From: JBDIAG01 sp963835085
GTDB lineage: Bacteria; Actinomycetota; Actinomycetes; Actinomycetales; CAWJMD01
Length of the DNA stretch: 64,000 nucleotides
Reading direction: 5' to 3'
Assembly: GCA_963835085.1 (NCBI GenBank)
Contig: CAWIED010000001.1
Span: 1,178,001-1,242,000 of the forward strand
The position numbers were made by a program, and so were the translations under genes. Shown here piece after piece: positions 44,959 through 55,227 of this stretch; position 1 is the stretch's first letter, and every line of letters starts with the position of its first letter. The notes under the pieces were generated by a model. The model was not told the DNA's origin, did no database searches, and was given only the letters and a program-made list of their open reading frames with translations.

Positions 44959-44972
44959 GGGACCAAGGGCCC
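44959..44972 (+). promoter_or_regulatory. DosR-like box before the response regulator
   Basis: GGGACCAAGGGCCC fits GGGAC-N4-GTCCC with one mismatch and differs by one base from the site before the universal stress gene. It ends 36 bases before the regulator ATG. Confidence 0.5.
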
Positions 44973-45008
44973 GGGGCGATGACGTCCTCAGGCTTCATCA
45001 TTGACGGC

Positions 45009-45665
45009 ATGACCGTTTCCGTCTACCTGCTCGACGACCACGAGATCGTCCGTCGTGGGCTCCGTGAGCTCATCGAGGCGACCGACGACCTGGTCGTCAT
45101 CGGAGAATCCGGTCTGGCGCGGGAGGCCGTCCGCCGGGTTCCCGCCTTGCGCCCTGACGTCGCCATCTTCGACGCCCGGTTGAGCGACGGGTCGGGAATC
45201 GACGCGTGCCGTGAGATCCGCTCCATCGATCCGTCGATCAAGGGTCTGATCCTCACGTCCTTCGACGACGAGCAGGCATTGACCGGCGCCATCCTGGCGG
45301 GCGCCTCCGGCTTTCTCCTGAAGGACATCCGGGGCAACGGCATCATCGACGCCATCCGTCGGGTCGCCGCGGGGGAGGATCTCCTGGCGACCGAGGACGC
45401 CCGACGCCTGATCGAGCGCTGGGCCGTGCACGACGGCGCGGACCCGCTGCTCCGCACACTCACGCCGCAGGAGCGCCGGGTTCTCGACCTCATCGCCCAG
45501 GGCCTAACCAACCGGCAGATCGGTGCCGCCCTGTCGCTCGCCGAGAAGACCGTAAAGAACTACGTGACCTCCATCCTCGCCAAGCTCGGCCTCGAGAGCC
45601 GGACCCAGGCTGCTGTCTATGCAGCCACCCAGGGCGGGCAGGCCCCGCGCGCCCGGAAGCCGTGA
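45009..45665 (+). CDS. DevR/DosR-like LuxR-family response regulator
   Basis: NarL-type regulator of 218 residues and partner of the preceding kinase. The receiver has the acidic pair LLDDHEIVRRGL, phospho-acceptor Asp55 in AIFDARLSDGSGID, Thr in LILTSFDDE and Lys in FLLKDIRGNG. The C-terminal HTH is LTPQERRVLDLIAQGLTNRQ, then EKTVKNYVTSILAKLGLESR, close to DosR. The ATG at 45009 is chosen because homology starts there; an ATG 30 bases upstream is in-frame. The nearby GGGAC-N4-GGCCC sites suggest autoregulation and control of the downstream stress-protein gene. Confidence 0.9.
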   Translation: MTVSVYLLDDHEIVRRGLRELIEATDDLVVIGESGLAREAVRRVPALRPDVAIFDARLSDGSGIDACREIRSIDPSIKGLILTSFDDEQALTGAILAGASGFLLKDIRGNGIIDAIRRVAAGEDLLATEDARRLIERWAVHDGADPLLRTLTPQERRVLDLIAQGLTNRQIGAALSLAEKTVKNYVTSILAKLGLESRTQAAVYAATQGGQAPRARKP

Positions 45666-45869
45666 GCAACACCCGGATCCCGCCGACCGTGACCCGCCGA
45701 CCGTGATCCCGCCGTCAGTGCCCGGGCAGGCCGGCAACAGCTGGATTGCCCAACGACGGAGGAGCAGGCCGGGGCGACAGACGGTTAGAGCCCGGTGATG
45801 CGACGCTGTCGCCTGCCCGAATATTCCGCATAAAGCAGTTCCGACAGCGGGTTGGCGGGGCTTTTTCTG

Positions 45870-45910
45870 CGCTATGGCGATGCCCCGTCCGGCGGGGCAT
45901 CGCCATAGCG
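45870..45910. repeat. A-type hairpin repeat, perfect 18-bp arms
   Basis: CGCTATGGCGATGCCCCG (45870-45887) and its exact complement (45893-45910) with loop TCCGG. The flanks match those of the copy at 16089-16129. Confidence 0.85.
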
Positions 45911-45980
45911 TCAGAAATCGCCCCCTTCACAGCCCCGCAGACGCAGGACTCGACGCCCACGGTCCGGGTTCGTTAGGTGG

Positions 45981-46235
45981 GTGCCGTTCGCGACGTAGTT
46001 GCCGCGTTTGGCACAGGGTTGAGTGCCAGGGGCTGGGGTTGGGGTCGTTGGGTGCTGCCGTTCGCGGTGTATTCGCCGCGGTTGGCACCGAGTTGAGTGC
46101 CAGAGCCGAGGTTGGAGTCGCTGGGTGGTGCCGTTCGCGGTGTATTCGCCGCGGTTGGCACCGAGTTGAGCGCCAGAGCCGGGGTTGGAGTCGCTGGGTG
46201 GTGCCGTTCGCGGTGTATTCGCCGCGGCTCGCACC
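45981..46235. repeat. B-type tandem repeat, about 3.5 units of 73 bp
   Basis: Units begin at 45981, 46055, 46128 and 46201 (74, 73, 73 bases). Each contains GTGCCGTTCGCGG, then TGTATTCGCCGCGG and TTGGCAC, a palindromic block. The linkers are nearly identical. The array follows the A-type hairpin as at 16 kb. No gene is seen in 45666-46392. Confidence 0.85.
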
Positions 46236-46323
46236 AATTAGGCACCTGGGTAGACATGGCAGCTCGCACGCCCGAATCGCGTTGCGTCCGGATTCGCTCC
46301 CTGACCCTCGTGGCTGTCAACAG

Positions 46324-46360
46324 CCGAGGAATAACCGGAAGCCGACCGGTCATTCCTCGG
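46324..46360 (-). terminator. Hairpin after the universal stress gene
   Basis: Arms CCGAGGAAT and ATTCCTCGG, with a further ACCGG/CCGGT stem inside, 33 bases beyond the stop of the minus-strand gene. Confidence 0.6.
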
Positions 46361-46392
46361 CCGTGAACTCCGTTCCGGCTCGCTGACCGGGC

Positions 46393-47286
46393 TCAGCTCT
46401 TGTCGGCCTCGCCGTCGGTTCCACGGACGACAGCCACCGGACAGGTCAGCGGTGCGTGCAGGACGCCCTGGCTCACCGAGCCCAGCAACAGGCCGGCGAA
46501 CCCGCCGTGTCCACGGCTGCCGACGACGATGAGCCCAGCCTTCTCCCCGGCCTCCAACAGCTCGTCGACAGGGTCGCCGCAGACCACGACCCGATCGACC
46601 GACACATTCGGGTACTTCGCCGCCAATGGCCTGACTATCTCTTCGACGAGCGCACGGTGGTCGTTCTCGATCGGCGAGCTGAGGGGCGCCATGCCCTTGG
46701 GATCGGGGATTCCGATCCACCAGGCGTGCACCACGACGAGTGGGCGGCTGGTCTCTGCCGCATGGGCGAAGGCGAACTCCAAGGCTGCTCGCCCGGATGG
46801 CGAACCGTCCACGCCGACGACGACAGGGCGCTCAGCGGTAGGCGCGTCGCCGGCCGGGACGACCACGACGGGGCAGCTCGCGTGGGCGGCCACCTGTGGT
46901 CCGGTGGCGCCGAGAAGGAGCTCGCCGAGCCGGGGATGCCGCCGGCCACCGACCACGACCAGGCCGGCAGTCCCTGATGCGTCGAGGAGAGCCGCGGACG
47001 GGCCTGACAAGGCAGCCTCAGTCTGCAGGGTGATGCCGGGAGAGCGCGTGGCCGCATGGCTTCGGGCGGCAGCCAACACCTCTTCGGCCGCCTCGTCGGG
47101 CCAGTCGTTCATCATCGGCACCATTGGCGTGGAGATCATCGCCGCTCCGGACGCGAGGATCGCCACGACGTGCGTGCGCCGTCTGCCCGCCTCATCGAGC
47201 GCCCAGTCCAAGGCGGCATACGCCACCTCGGATCCGTCGAAGCCGACAACGATCGCCTTGGATTCAGTAGCGGGGTCTGCGGTCAT
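46393..47286 (-). CDS. Universal stress protein with two UspA domains
   Basis: A 297-residue protein with tandem Usp domains (about 8-143 and 150-292). Each starts with the ATP-binding Asp (IVVGFDGSEVA, VVVGVDGSPSG). They end with phosphate loops VVVGGRRHPRLGELLLGATG and IVVGSRGHGGFAGLLLGSVS, so nucleotide binding is expected. Tandem Usp proteins of this sort are hallmark members of the DosR regulon in mycobacteria. AGGAGG precedes the ATG. A GGGAC-N4-GGCCC site about 60 bases upstream matches the one before the response regulator, making regulation by that system likely. The biochemical role is undefined. Confidence 0.88.
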   Translation of the reverse strand: MTADPATESKAIVVGFDGSEVAYAALDWALDEAGRRRTHVVAILASGAAMISTPMVPMMNDWPDEAAEEVLAAARSHAATRSPGITLQTEAALSGPSAALLDASGTAGLVVVGGRRHPRLGELLLGATGPQVAAHASCPVVVVPAGDAPTAERPVVVGVDGSPSGRAALEFAFAHAAETSRPLVVVHAWWIGIPDPKGMAPLSSPIENDHRALVEEIVRPLAAKYPNVSVDRVVVCGDPVDELLEAGEKAGLIVVGSRGHGGFAGLLLGSVSQGVLHAPLTCPVAVVRGTDGEADKS

Positions 47287-47347
47287 GGGGAAACCTCCTG
47301 TGTCAGGTCTACCCCTTCAGCCTCCGACTGTCTCGCTGGACGGAACA

Positions 47348-47361
47348 GGGCCATTGGTCCC
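47348..47361 (-). promoter_or_regulatory. DosR-like box before the universal stress gene
   Basis: Minus strand GGGACCAATGGCCC, embedded in a wider CAGGG...CCCTG dyad. It is one mismatch from GGGAC-N4-GTCCC and lies 62 bases upstream of the ATG, just upstream of a likely -10 (TAGACC, 47306-47311). Confidence 0.55.
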
Positions 47362-47392
47362 TGTCTGTCACCCGGTCTGTTGCCCGGCCAGA

Positions 47393-48283
47393 TCAGTTGA
47401 GGCTCGACGCGTGCAACGTGTCGCACTGGTCAGGATCACCGGTCTGGTAGCCCGTGGTGAACCACTTCTGGCGCTCGGCACTGGAACCGTGAGTCCACGA
47501 CTCGGGGTTCACCCGACCCTGTGTCTCCTGCTGGATCCGATCGTCGCCCACCGACGAGGCCGCGCTCAGGGCGTCGTCGACGTCTCGCTGGGTGAGCGGC
47601 TTGAGGAACGTCAGGCCAGTGTCGGGGTCTTTGTTCGTGGCGGCCGCGTGCGCCCAGACGCCGGCGTAGCAGTCGGCCATCAGCTCGATCCGCACCGAAC
47701 CCGAGCTGGCGCCTTGCGGGTTCTGCTGGGCGGCGCCGAGGATGCCCTGCAGGTTTTGGATGTGGTGGCCGTACTCGTGGGCTATCACGTACTCCTGCGC
47801 CAACGGCCCACCGCTGGACCCGAACTGGGTTTGCAGCACCTGGTAGAACCCGGTGTCGATATAGATCACCTGGTCGGTGGGGCAGTAGAAGGGGCCTACC
47901 TGCGAGGTGGCCTGGCCGCACCCGGTGTCGGTCTGGTTGGTGAACAGCTTGATCTGTGGCTTGTTGAACTGCAGCCCCATCTGCTGCGCCTGGCGCGGCC
48001 AGAACGTGTTCAGGCTGTCGTAGGTGGCCACGACCCGGCAATCGACCTTGGAGTTGGCGTCGGCGCCGGTCGTGCACTCCTGTGCCAGGCTCGTGTCCGT
48101 CGTGTCCTGCGAGGTGGAGCCGCCGCCACCCAGGATGTCTGCGGGGTTCACGCCTAACAGCAGAGCGATGATGACGATGACGATGGTTCCCAGTCCGCCG
48201 CCGATCATCATCGGTCCGCGGCCGCCCCCACCTCCTCGGGAGGCTCCGGAGGAGTCGATGGTCACGCCTTCGTTGAAGGTCAC
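47393..48283 (-). CDS. YpfJ-type neutral zinc metallopeptidase
   Basis: Membrane-anchored putative metalloprotease of the YpfJ family, 296 residues. After a short cytosolic start and a Gly-rich stretch comes one membrane helix (IGGGLGTIVIVIIALLLG, about 28-45). The extracytoplasmic domain carries the zinc motif VIAHEYGHHIQN and ELMADCYAGVWAH, whose Glu is the likely third ligand. FWPRQAQQMG and FYCPTDQVIYIDTGFY are also typical. The GTG at 48283 is favoured by AAGGAG seven bases upstream. Substrates are unknown. Confidence 0.88.
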   Translation of the reverse strand: MTFNEGVTIDSSGASRGGGGGRGPMMIGGGLGTIVIVIIALLLGVNPADILGGGGSTSQDTTDTSLAQECTTGADANSKVDCRVVATYDSLNTFWPRQAQQMGLQFNKPQIKLFTNQTDTGCGQATSQVGPFYCPTDQVIYIDTGFYQVLQTQFGSSGGPLAQEYVIAHEYGHHIQNLQGILGAAQQNPQGASSGSVRIELMADCYAGVWAHAAATNKDPDTGLTFLKPLTQRDVDDALSAASSVGDDRIQQETQGRVNPESWTHGSSAERQKWFTTGYQTGDPDQCDTLHASSLN

Positions 48284-48659
48284 GAGTTGCTCCTTCGTCC
48301 TCGTGCCAGACGATGCCACCTGGCTGCGCGTAGCGTATGCCGCCCGGGCAGCAGTGCGCAGCAAGAGACGCGACGCAGGCGGCCACTGCGCTGTGACGGG
48401 CGGAGCACCGACGCGTCACGAGCCGGGTGATCGCGCGGGTAAACTCGACGGGTCGACTTGTCACCGGGCATCGATGGGGTGCCTCCAGGCGCTCCTGGTC
48501 AGCCTTGAGGCGCTCTTGCTCAAAGGTGCTCGCTCTCTACGGTGTGCTTCAAGCACGCAGCCGCTCATGGTCGGCCGAGCGAACCCTTGACAGCGCGCCG
48601 GTCACGACCGGGTCGCATCGGAGCACCATCACAACCAGCACCACGAAAGGACGGCGCGC

Positions 48660-50258
<1,599 letters not shown>

Positions 50259-50382
50259 GGCCCGACCTAAGGGCGCGCACCCATCCGGCAGAGGTCGGTT
50301 CGCCGTCGGGCTACGACTGCTGAAATGCCGACCGGCCCCGGAGCGTTGGCAGCCATGAGTTCCCGTCGGAAAGTGAGTTGCC

Positions 50383-52284
50383 ATGAGCATGCAGGGCTGG
50401 ACGCTGATCAGGACCCTGTCGAATGATCCGAACCTGACCAACCGCAAGATCTCCCGGCAGACCTGGCCCCGGATCTGGGGATTCGCACAGCCCCAGCGCC
50501 GGCGGATCTCGGCCTTCCTCGTCCTCGTGATCGTCGACTCGCTCCTGGTCGTCGCAAGTCCATTGCTGTTGCAACGACTGGTGGACGACGGCATCACTCC
50601 CAAGGATCGTGAGGTCGTGGTGGTGCTGGCTCTCATCGTGGCCGGTATCGCGGTGCTCGACGCAGTGGTGGGCCTGGTGGAGCGCTGGCTGTCGGCGCGC
50701 ATCGGCGAGGGGCTGATCTTCGACCTGCGGACGGCGGTGTTCTCGCACGTGCAGCGCCAGCCGATCGCCTTCTTCACCCGGGCCCAGACAGGCGCGCTGG
50801 TCACCCGGCTGAACACGGACGTGATCGGCGCGCAGCAGGCGTTCACGTCCACCTTGTCGGGGGTCGTGTCGAACTCGATCTCGCTCGTGCTGGTGGGAGT
50901 GGCCATGCTGCTGCTCTCGTGGCAGATCACGGTGGCCGCGCTGGTGCTACTGCCGATCTTCTACCTGCCGGCCCAACACGTGGGACGGCGCCTGCACGCG
51001 CTGACCCGGGAGTCGATGCAGGTCAACGCCGACCTGGGAGCCCGGATGACCGAACGGTTCAACGTGGCCGGTGCCCTGCTCGTCACGCTGTTCGGCCGTC
51101 GCGACGAGGAGGACGCCCAGTACGCCGACCGGGCCGGGCGGGTGCGCGACATCGGGGTGCGGATCGCGATGATCCGCTACGTCTTTCTCACCGCCCTCAC
51201 GCTGGTGGCGGCGTTGGCGACGGCCCTGGTGTACGGGGTGGGCGGCTGGATGGCCGTCAGCGGCCAACTGACGATCGGCACCCTGCTCGCCCTGGCCGCT
51301 CTGCTGGCCAGGCTGTACGGGCCCATCACGTCTCTGGCTGGGGTGCGGGTCGACATCATGAGCGCCCTGGTCTCGTTCGAGCGGGTCTTCGAGATCCTCG
51401 ATCTGCCCGCTCTGGTACGCGACCCGGAACACCCCGTCCGGCTGCCCGAGGGACCGCTGTCCGTAGAGCTACGCGGGGTCGACTTCGCGTACCCGCCCGC
51501 CGACAAAGTGTCACTGGCCTCGCTCGAAGCGGCTGGCACGGGGGAGCGGGCCGACGGCGCCCCGGTGCTGCGGGCCGTCAACTTGCAGGCCCGCCCGGGC
51601 GACCTGGTGGCGTTGGTAGGTCCCAGCGGGGCCGGCAAGACCACCCTGACCGCATTGGTAGCGCGGCTCTACGACCCCACCGCCGGCGCCGTGCTGTTGG
51701 GCGGAGTCGACGCCCGTGACGTCACGCTCACCGACCTGCACAAGCGGGTGGGGGTGGTGACCCAGGAAGCGCATATGTTCCACGACACGGTGCGCGCGAA
51801 TCTGCTCTACGCCCGGCCCGAGGCCACCGAGTGCGAGCTGATGGCGGCGCTGCAGGCCGCCCAGGTGGCAGACGTGGTGCGCGCGCTGCCGCAGGGCCTC
51901 GACACGGTGGTGGGCGATCGTGGCCACCGCCTCTCCGGCGGCGAGAAGCAGCGGATCGCGTTAGCCCGGCTGCTGCTCAAGGCGCCTTCGATCATCGTTC
52001 TCGACGAGGCCACCGCACACCTCGACTCAGAGTCGGAGGCCGCCGTGCAGCGTGCGCTCGACAGCGCCCTCGCGGGACGGACGTCGCTGGTCATCGCCCA
52101 CCGGCTGTCCACGGTGCGCAATGCGAGTCTCATCGTGGTGGTGGACGGCGGCCGCATCGTGGAGACGGGTCGCCATGCGGAGCTATTGGCCCGCGGCGGC
52201 CTGTACGCGAACCTGTACAGAACCCAGTTCGACGCGAACTCGACTGCTGCACAAGAGGAGTCGCTCGAGCTCCCACTGAGCTGA
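50383..52284 (+). CDS. Half-size ABC exporter (membrane domain plus ATPase)
   Basis: A 633-residue exporter subunit expected to work as a homodimer. Six membrane helices occupy about 40-330, including SAFLVLVIVDSLLVVASPLL-like helix 1. The ATPase follows with LVGPSGAGKTTLTALVARLY, Q-loop VGVVTQEAHMFHDTV, signature RLSGGEKQRIALARLL, Walker B IIVLDEATAHLD and switch VIAHRLSTVRNA. An insertion of ~20 residues (DKVSLASLEAAGTGERADGA) precedes the Walker A strand. It is the MsbA/LmrA type; substrate not predictable. It follows the ABC-F gene by 124 bases and converges on the SDR gene. Confidence 0.9.
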   Translation: MSMQGWTLIRTLSNDPNLTNRKISRQTWPRIWGFAQPQRRRISAFLVLVIVDSLLVVASPLLLQRLVDDGITPKDREVVVVLALIVAGIAVLDAVVGLVERWLSARIGEGLIFDLRTAVFSHVQRQPIAFFTRAQTGALVTRLNTDVIGAQQAFTSTLSGVVSNSISLVLVGVAMLLLSWQITVAALVLLPIFYLPAQHVGRRLHALTRESMQVNADLGARMTERFNVAGALLVTLFGRRDEEDAQYADRAGRVRDIGVRIAMIRYVFLTALTLVAALATALVYGVGGWMAVSGQLTIGTLLALAALLARLYGPITSLAGVRVDIMSALVSFERVFEILDLPALVRDPEHPVRLPEGPLSVELRGVDFAYPPADKVSLASLEAAGTGERADGAPVLRAVNLQARPGDLVALVGPSGAGKTTLTALVARLYDPTAGAVLLGGVDARDVTLTDLHKRVGVVTQEAHMFHDTVRANLLYARPEATECELMAALQAAQVADVVRALPQGLDTVVGDRGHRLSGGEKQRIALARLLLKAPSIIVLDEATAHLDSESEAAVQRALDSALAGRTSLVIAHRLSTVRNASLIVVVDGGRIVETGRHAELLARGGLYANLYRTQFDANSTAAQEESLELPLS

Positions 52285-52289
52285 AGGCG

Positions 52290-52312
52290 CGCCAGGGAGT
52301 CATTTCCTGGCG
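52290..52312. terminator. Hairpin between convergent exporter and SDR genes
   Basis: Arms CGCCAGG and CCTGGCG around a nine-base loop, six bases after the exporter stop and 15 bases from the SDR stop. Confidence 0.6.
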
Positions 52313-52326
52313 GGCTCTGAGTCTCG

Positions 52327-53091
52327 CTACAAGGTACGCAGCATTCCGCCGTCGATGGCGAGCGCGGTGCCGGTGACGTAGCTGGCCGCGGGGGAGAGCA
52401 GGAACACAGCGGCCCGCGCGAACTCCTCGGGGTAGCCGTACCGGCCGAGTGGGATCTGCGTCTCCATCGCCTGACGAGTGGCCGACGGGTCGTTGCCCGA
52501 GGAGTCGAGTTCGCGGGTGCGGTCGGTGTCGATGCGGCCGGGCAGCGCACTGTTCACGCGAATGGCGCGGGGCCCCAACTCGTCTGCCAGCGTCTTGGCA
52601 ACCATGGCCAGCCCTGGCCGAAGCCCGTTGCTCACCGCGAGCCCAGGAATGGGGGTCTTCACCGAGCTGGACAGGACGAAGACGATCGAGCCGCCCTCGG
52701 TGCCGATGCCCCTGGCCACGGCCTTGGCGGCCCGGATGGCGCCGAGGAAGACCGATTCGAAGCCGGTGCGCCAGGTTTCGTCGCTGGTGTCGAGCACGGT
52801 GCCCGCCGACGGGCCACCCACGCTGATCAGCGCGCCGTCCACCCGGCCGAAGCGGCCCACCGCGGCGGCCACGCACTGCTCGGGTGCCTGCGCGTCCGAC
52901 AGGTCGATCGGCAGCCCCAGCACCCGGTCGGTGGTACCCAGCTGCTCTGCGGTGGCAGTGATGGCGGCGCGATCGCGGGAGGCGATGACCAGGCGGGCGC
53001 CTTCGTCCGCCAATACCCGTGCACATGCACGACCGAGCCCCCTCGAGGCGCCCGTAACGATGTACACACGGTCAGACAGGCCAAGATCCAT
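52327..53091 (-). CDS. Atypical short-chain dehydrogenase/reductase
   Basis: A 254-residue SDR with a normal cofactor site (VYIVTGASRGLGRACARVLA) and the C-terminal VTGTALAIDGGMLRTL. The active site is unusual. Ser141-143 of the catalytic strand is kept (VFVLSSSVKTPIPGLAVSN). At the spacing where Tyr-x3-Lys should stand there is Ser154-x3-Arg158. Related SDRs of the form PxPxLxLSNxxR also lack the Tyr, so this is probably a subfamily property rather than decay. The reaction is unknown. It is convergent with the exporter and 63 bases from surf1. Confidence 0.82.
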   Translation of the reverse strand: MDLGLSDRVYIVTGASRGLGRACARVLADEGARLVIASRDRAAITATAEQLGTTDRVLGLPIDLSDAQAPEQCVAAAVGRFGRVDGALISVGGPSAGTVLDTSDETWRTGFESVFLGAIRAAKAVARGIGTEGGSIVFVLSSSVKTPIPGLAVSNGLRPGLAMVAKTLADELGPRAIRVNSALPGRIDTDRTRELDSSGNDPSATRQAMETQIPLGRYGYPEEFARAAVFLLSPAASYVTGTALAIDGGMLRTL

Positions 53092-53154
53092 GTGCCTATC
53101 GTGCCGTATCCGGACTTGTCCGTCGGGGCAGGGCACGCCGCGTCACCCGAACGC

Positions 53155-54195
53155 TCAGTTGCGCGAAGATCCCGAGCCGGCGCGCTCCGCCTCATCGATC
53201 AGGGCGTCCTCGGCTTCCTCGTCGCTCGGGCCGCGTCGACGCGATCGCCAGCCCCGGCGTGCAGGGCCGCGGGAGGCGGCCGGCGCGCGGTGGTCAGGCT
53301 CGTTCGGCCCGGTGCCGGCGCCGGTTTCAGGTGTCGCAGAGGGCACGTCGCCGGCACCTGCATCGCCTGAGGGCGGCACGGCGAGTGGCACCTCGGATTC
53401 CTCGTGAGCGCTCGATGGTGCCTCCGACTCCTGCGCCCGCGCCTCGGCCTCTTCCTCCGCGCCTCGCCGAACGAGAATCACGAACCAGGAGATCGCCACC
53501 AATCCGAAGAAGATCCACTGGATGGCATACGAGAGATGCGGACCTTCGTCCAGCTCTGGCTCGGGCAATGGCGTCGGGGCGCTGGAGGGGGCCGGCTTCT
53601 CCGAGGCGATCAGGCCATAACCGCCGCCGACGACGTCGCGAGCCGCGATCTGTCCATGCGAGCGTGTCGCCACAGCGGCTGCGAGCTCTGCAGGCCGGAT
53701 CCGGTAGGCCTCCCCGGCCACCGGCACCTGGCCGTTGGCTGACTCTGGCGGCTGCGCGCGGGCCACCACGACCACGTGATCGCCGCGCGGTGGGGCCGGT
53801 ACCGGGCTCGCGGAACTGCCGTTGTTGGAGGTGGGAATGAAGCCACGGTCAACCAGCAGCACCCGGCCGCTGTGGTCGCGGAAGGGCACGAGCACCTCGA
53901 ACCCGGCTACTGAATCCATGGGCCGGTTGCGCACGAGCAGCGTGCCCGCGGGCACATACTCACCCTCGAGCCGCACCGGCATCCAGGTCTTGGAGGTTGC
54001 CAACTCACCGCTGCCGAAGACGGCGGACAGAGGCGCCGGCGTTCGGTTGTAGTTGGACTCGATCAAATAGTTGGCGGCCAGTCGCTGCTCGCGGCGATGC
54101 CATTGCCATTGCGACAGCAGCACGCAACTCACCGCTACCACCACGACGAAGACGAACATGCCCGCCCAACGGCGGCTCAGCAGGAAGCGGTACAC
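53155..54195 (-). CDS. SURF1 family protein (cytochrome oxidase biogenesis)
   Basis: Membrane protein needed for assembly of heme-copper cytochrome oxidase, probably in heme A insertion. The 346-residue product has a first helix (about 13-30, MFVFVVVVAVSCVLLSQWQW) and a periplasmic domain with VRLEGEYVPAGTLLVRNRPM and VLLVDRGFIP. The second helix follows LSYAIQWIFFGLVAISWFVI. The last ~105 residues form a charged, Glu/Ala/Arg/Pro-rich tail not seen in short homologues. It fits with ctaA and ctaB elsewhere in the window. The GTG start follows TAGCGT by six bases (leaderless). Confidence 0.88.
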   Translation of the reverse strand: MYRFLLSRRWAGMFVFVVVVAVSCVLLSQWQWHRREQRLAANYLIESNYNRTPAPLSAVFGSGELATSKTWMPVRLEGEYVPAGTLLVRNRPMDSVAGFEVLVPFRDHSGRVLLVDRGFIPTSNNGSSASPVPAPPRGDHVVVVARAQPPESANGQVPVAGEAYRIRPAELAAAVATRSHGQIAARDVVGGGYGLIASEKPAPSSAPTPLPEPELDEGPHLSYAIQWIFFGLVAISWFVILVRRGAEEEAEARAQESEAPSSAHEESEVPLAVPPSGDAGAGDVPSATPETGAGTGPNEPDHRAPAASRGPARRGWRSRRRGPSDEEAEDALIDEAERAGSGSSRN

Positions 54196-54201
54196 GCCCT
54201 C

Positions 54202-54207
54202 ACGCTA
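54202..54207 (-). promoter_or_regulatory. -10 box of the SURF1 leaderless promoter
   Basis: TAGCGT on the minus strand ends six bases before the GTG at 54195. Confidence 0.55.
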
Positions 54208-54261
54208 CCTACCGCTGTTCGGCTGTGAACGCAGCGTCCAGTCGGGCGGTCGGCGCGTCCG

Positions 54262-54510
54262 TCAAGCTGAGAGAATGCTGTGCCGCTCGGAGGCGGCGAC
54301 GAGCAGTTCCTGCTCACGCATGAAGCCGCGCAGAACCAGAAAGCTCGTGAGGTGCTCGCGATGTTCATCGCAGGCGAGCCACGTCTTGCGGCGCTCCGGA
54401 GAGTGCAGTCGTGGATTGTTCCAGCGAAGCGCCCAGACGGCTGGGGCGGTGCAGCGGCGGGAGCTGCACATCGGGTCGCAGGGAGGTTCGTGTAGTTCGC
54501 TGTCGTGCAT
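54262..54510 (-). CDS. Small Cys/His-rich conserved protein
   Basis: An 82-residue protein of unknown function. It has several potential zinc ligands: CDPMCSSRRCTAPAVWALRW, then NNPRLHSPERRKTWLACDEH and a helical end SFLVLRGFMREQELLVAAS. Short proteins with this WxNPxxH...KxWLACxEH pattern are often found beside surf1 in actinobacteria, some labelled acetone carboxylase without basis. The ATG at 54510 is preferred; an upstream in-frame start adds poorly conserved sequence. It lies upstream of surf1 on the same strand, 66 bases away, and may belong to the same biogenesis group. Confidence 0.7.
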   Translation of the reverse strand: MHDSELHEPPCDPMCSSRRCTAPAVWALRWNNPRLHSPERRKTWLACDEHREHLTSFLVLRGFMREQELLVAASERHSILSA

Positions 54511-54746
54511 TGCGTTGGCCTGGCTGACAGCCTCGGTCACAGAGTCCACCTCGGGTCGCCTCGGCTTTGTCGCCGAGTTGGTTTCGTCAAGCGGTACCGG
54601 CAAGCCCAGGAACGTTGCAAGGGAAGCGAGGGCCTTTGGCCAGACTGGCACCAGGACGCGGGTGTTTCAACCTGCGACGGGCGAGTCTTGTTGCCTTCTT
54701 CGTCACATTTCCTTTGCACAGCCGTGACCCTGGGGCTACCCGCTGT

Positions 54747-55094
54747 TCACTTCGGGTGCTTGTCGCGAGTCGGCAGCTCATGCCGCACCGGCTGCGCAAT
54801 CGAGATCACGGGATGCTCGGGACGCACCGGCTCCTGCTCCTTGGCGGGTGGCGCCACGGCGTTGGCCAGAATGACGGCTACGTACGGCAGCACCACCGCT
54901 CCCACGATCAGCACCCAGGTGTAGATGCCGAAGGGCAGGAGCACGGCTCCTATGAAGCACAGGAGCCGGATCGTCATGGCAACCGCGTACTGAATCTGGC
55001 GTTTCGTGAGATCGGCGCTGCGCGGCTTGCCGACGCCCGTCACAGACTGCACCGGCCCGCCTGGGTGGTGCTCGTGTCGCCTGAGAATGCTCAC
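54747..55094 (-). CDS. DUF3099 family membrane protein
   Basis: A 115-residue protein with the DUF3099 pattern: a polar start QSVTGVGKPRSADLTKRQIQ, then two membrane helices (MTIRLLCFIGAVLLPFGIYT and LIVGAVVLPYVAVILANAV) and a basic/Pro-rich cytosolic tail. Function is unknown; the family is actinobacterial and commonly encoded near surf1. The GTG at 55094 follows TAGGTT by six bases, indicating leaderless transcription. The next gene downstream on its strand is the small Cys/His-rich protein. Confidence 0.85.
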   Translation of the reverse strand: MSILRRHEHHPGGPVQSVTGVGKPRSADLTKRQIQYAVAMTIRLLCFIGAVLLPFGIYTWVLIVGAVVLPYVAVILANAVAPPAKEQEPVRPEHPVISIAQPVRHELPTRDKHPK

Positions 55095-55100
55095 CCTCTC

Positions 55101-55106
55101 AACCTA
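55101..55106 (-). promoter_or_regulatory. -10 box of the DUF3099 leaderless promoter
   Basis: TAGGTT on the minus strand ends six bases before the GTG at 55094. Confidence 0.55.
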
Positions 55107-55215
55107 CGCTTCCCCGCCGCACGTGCGTACTCGACCTGCGGTCGGTGACTGGCTGTACCTAGGCGGTCGGTGTCTTAGTCGGTTGCGTGGGGGTGGGATT
55201 GTCGGTGGTCGCTAA

Positions 55216-55221
55216 TACAGT
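55216..55221 (+). promoter_or_regulatory. -10 box of the HNH gene leaderless promoter
   Basis: TACAGT ends six bases before the ATG at 55228. Confidence 0.5.
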
Positions 55222-55227
55222 TGTTCT

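Noticed and set aside
45981..46235. CRISPR array suggested by regularly spaced palindromic repeats
   Set aside because: The intervals between palindromes are similar to each other rather than unique, repeats are degenerate, units are 72-73 bp and no cas genes are near.
48427..48659. Small open frame upstream of the ABC-F gene as a leader peptide
   Set aside because: Codon use and composition are not gene-like, and no clear attenuator structure could be identified by eye.
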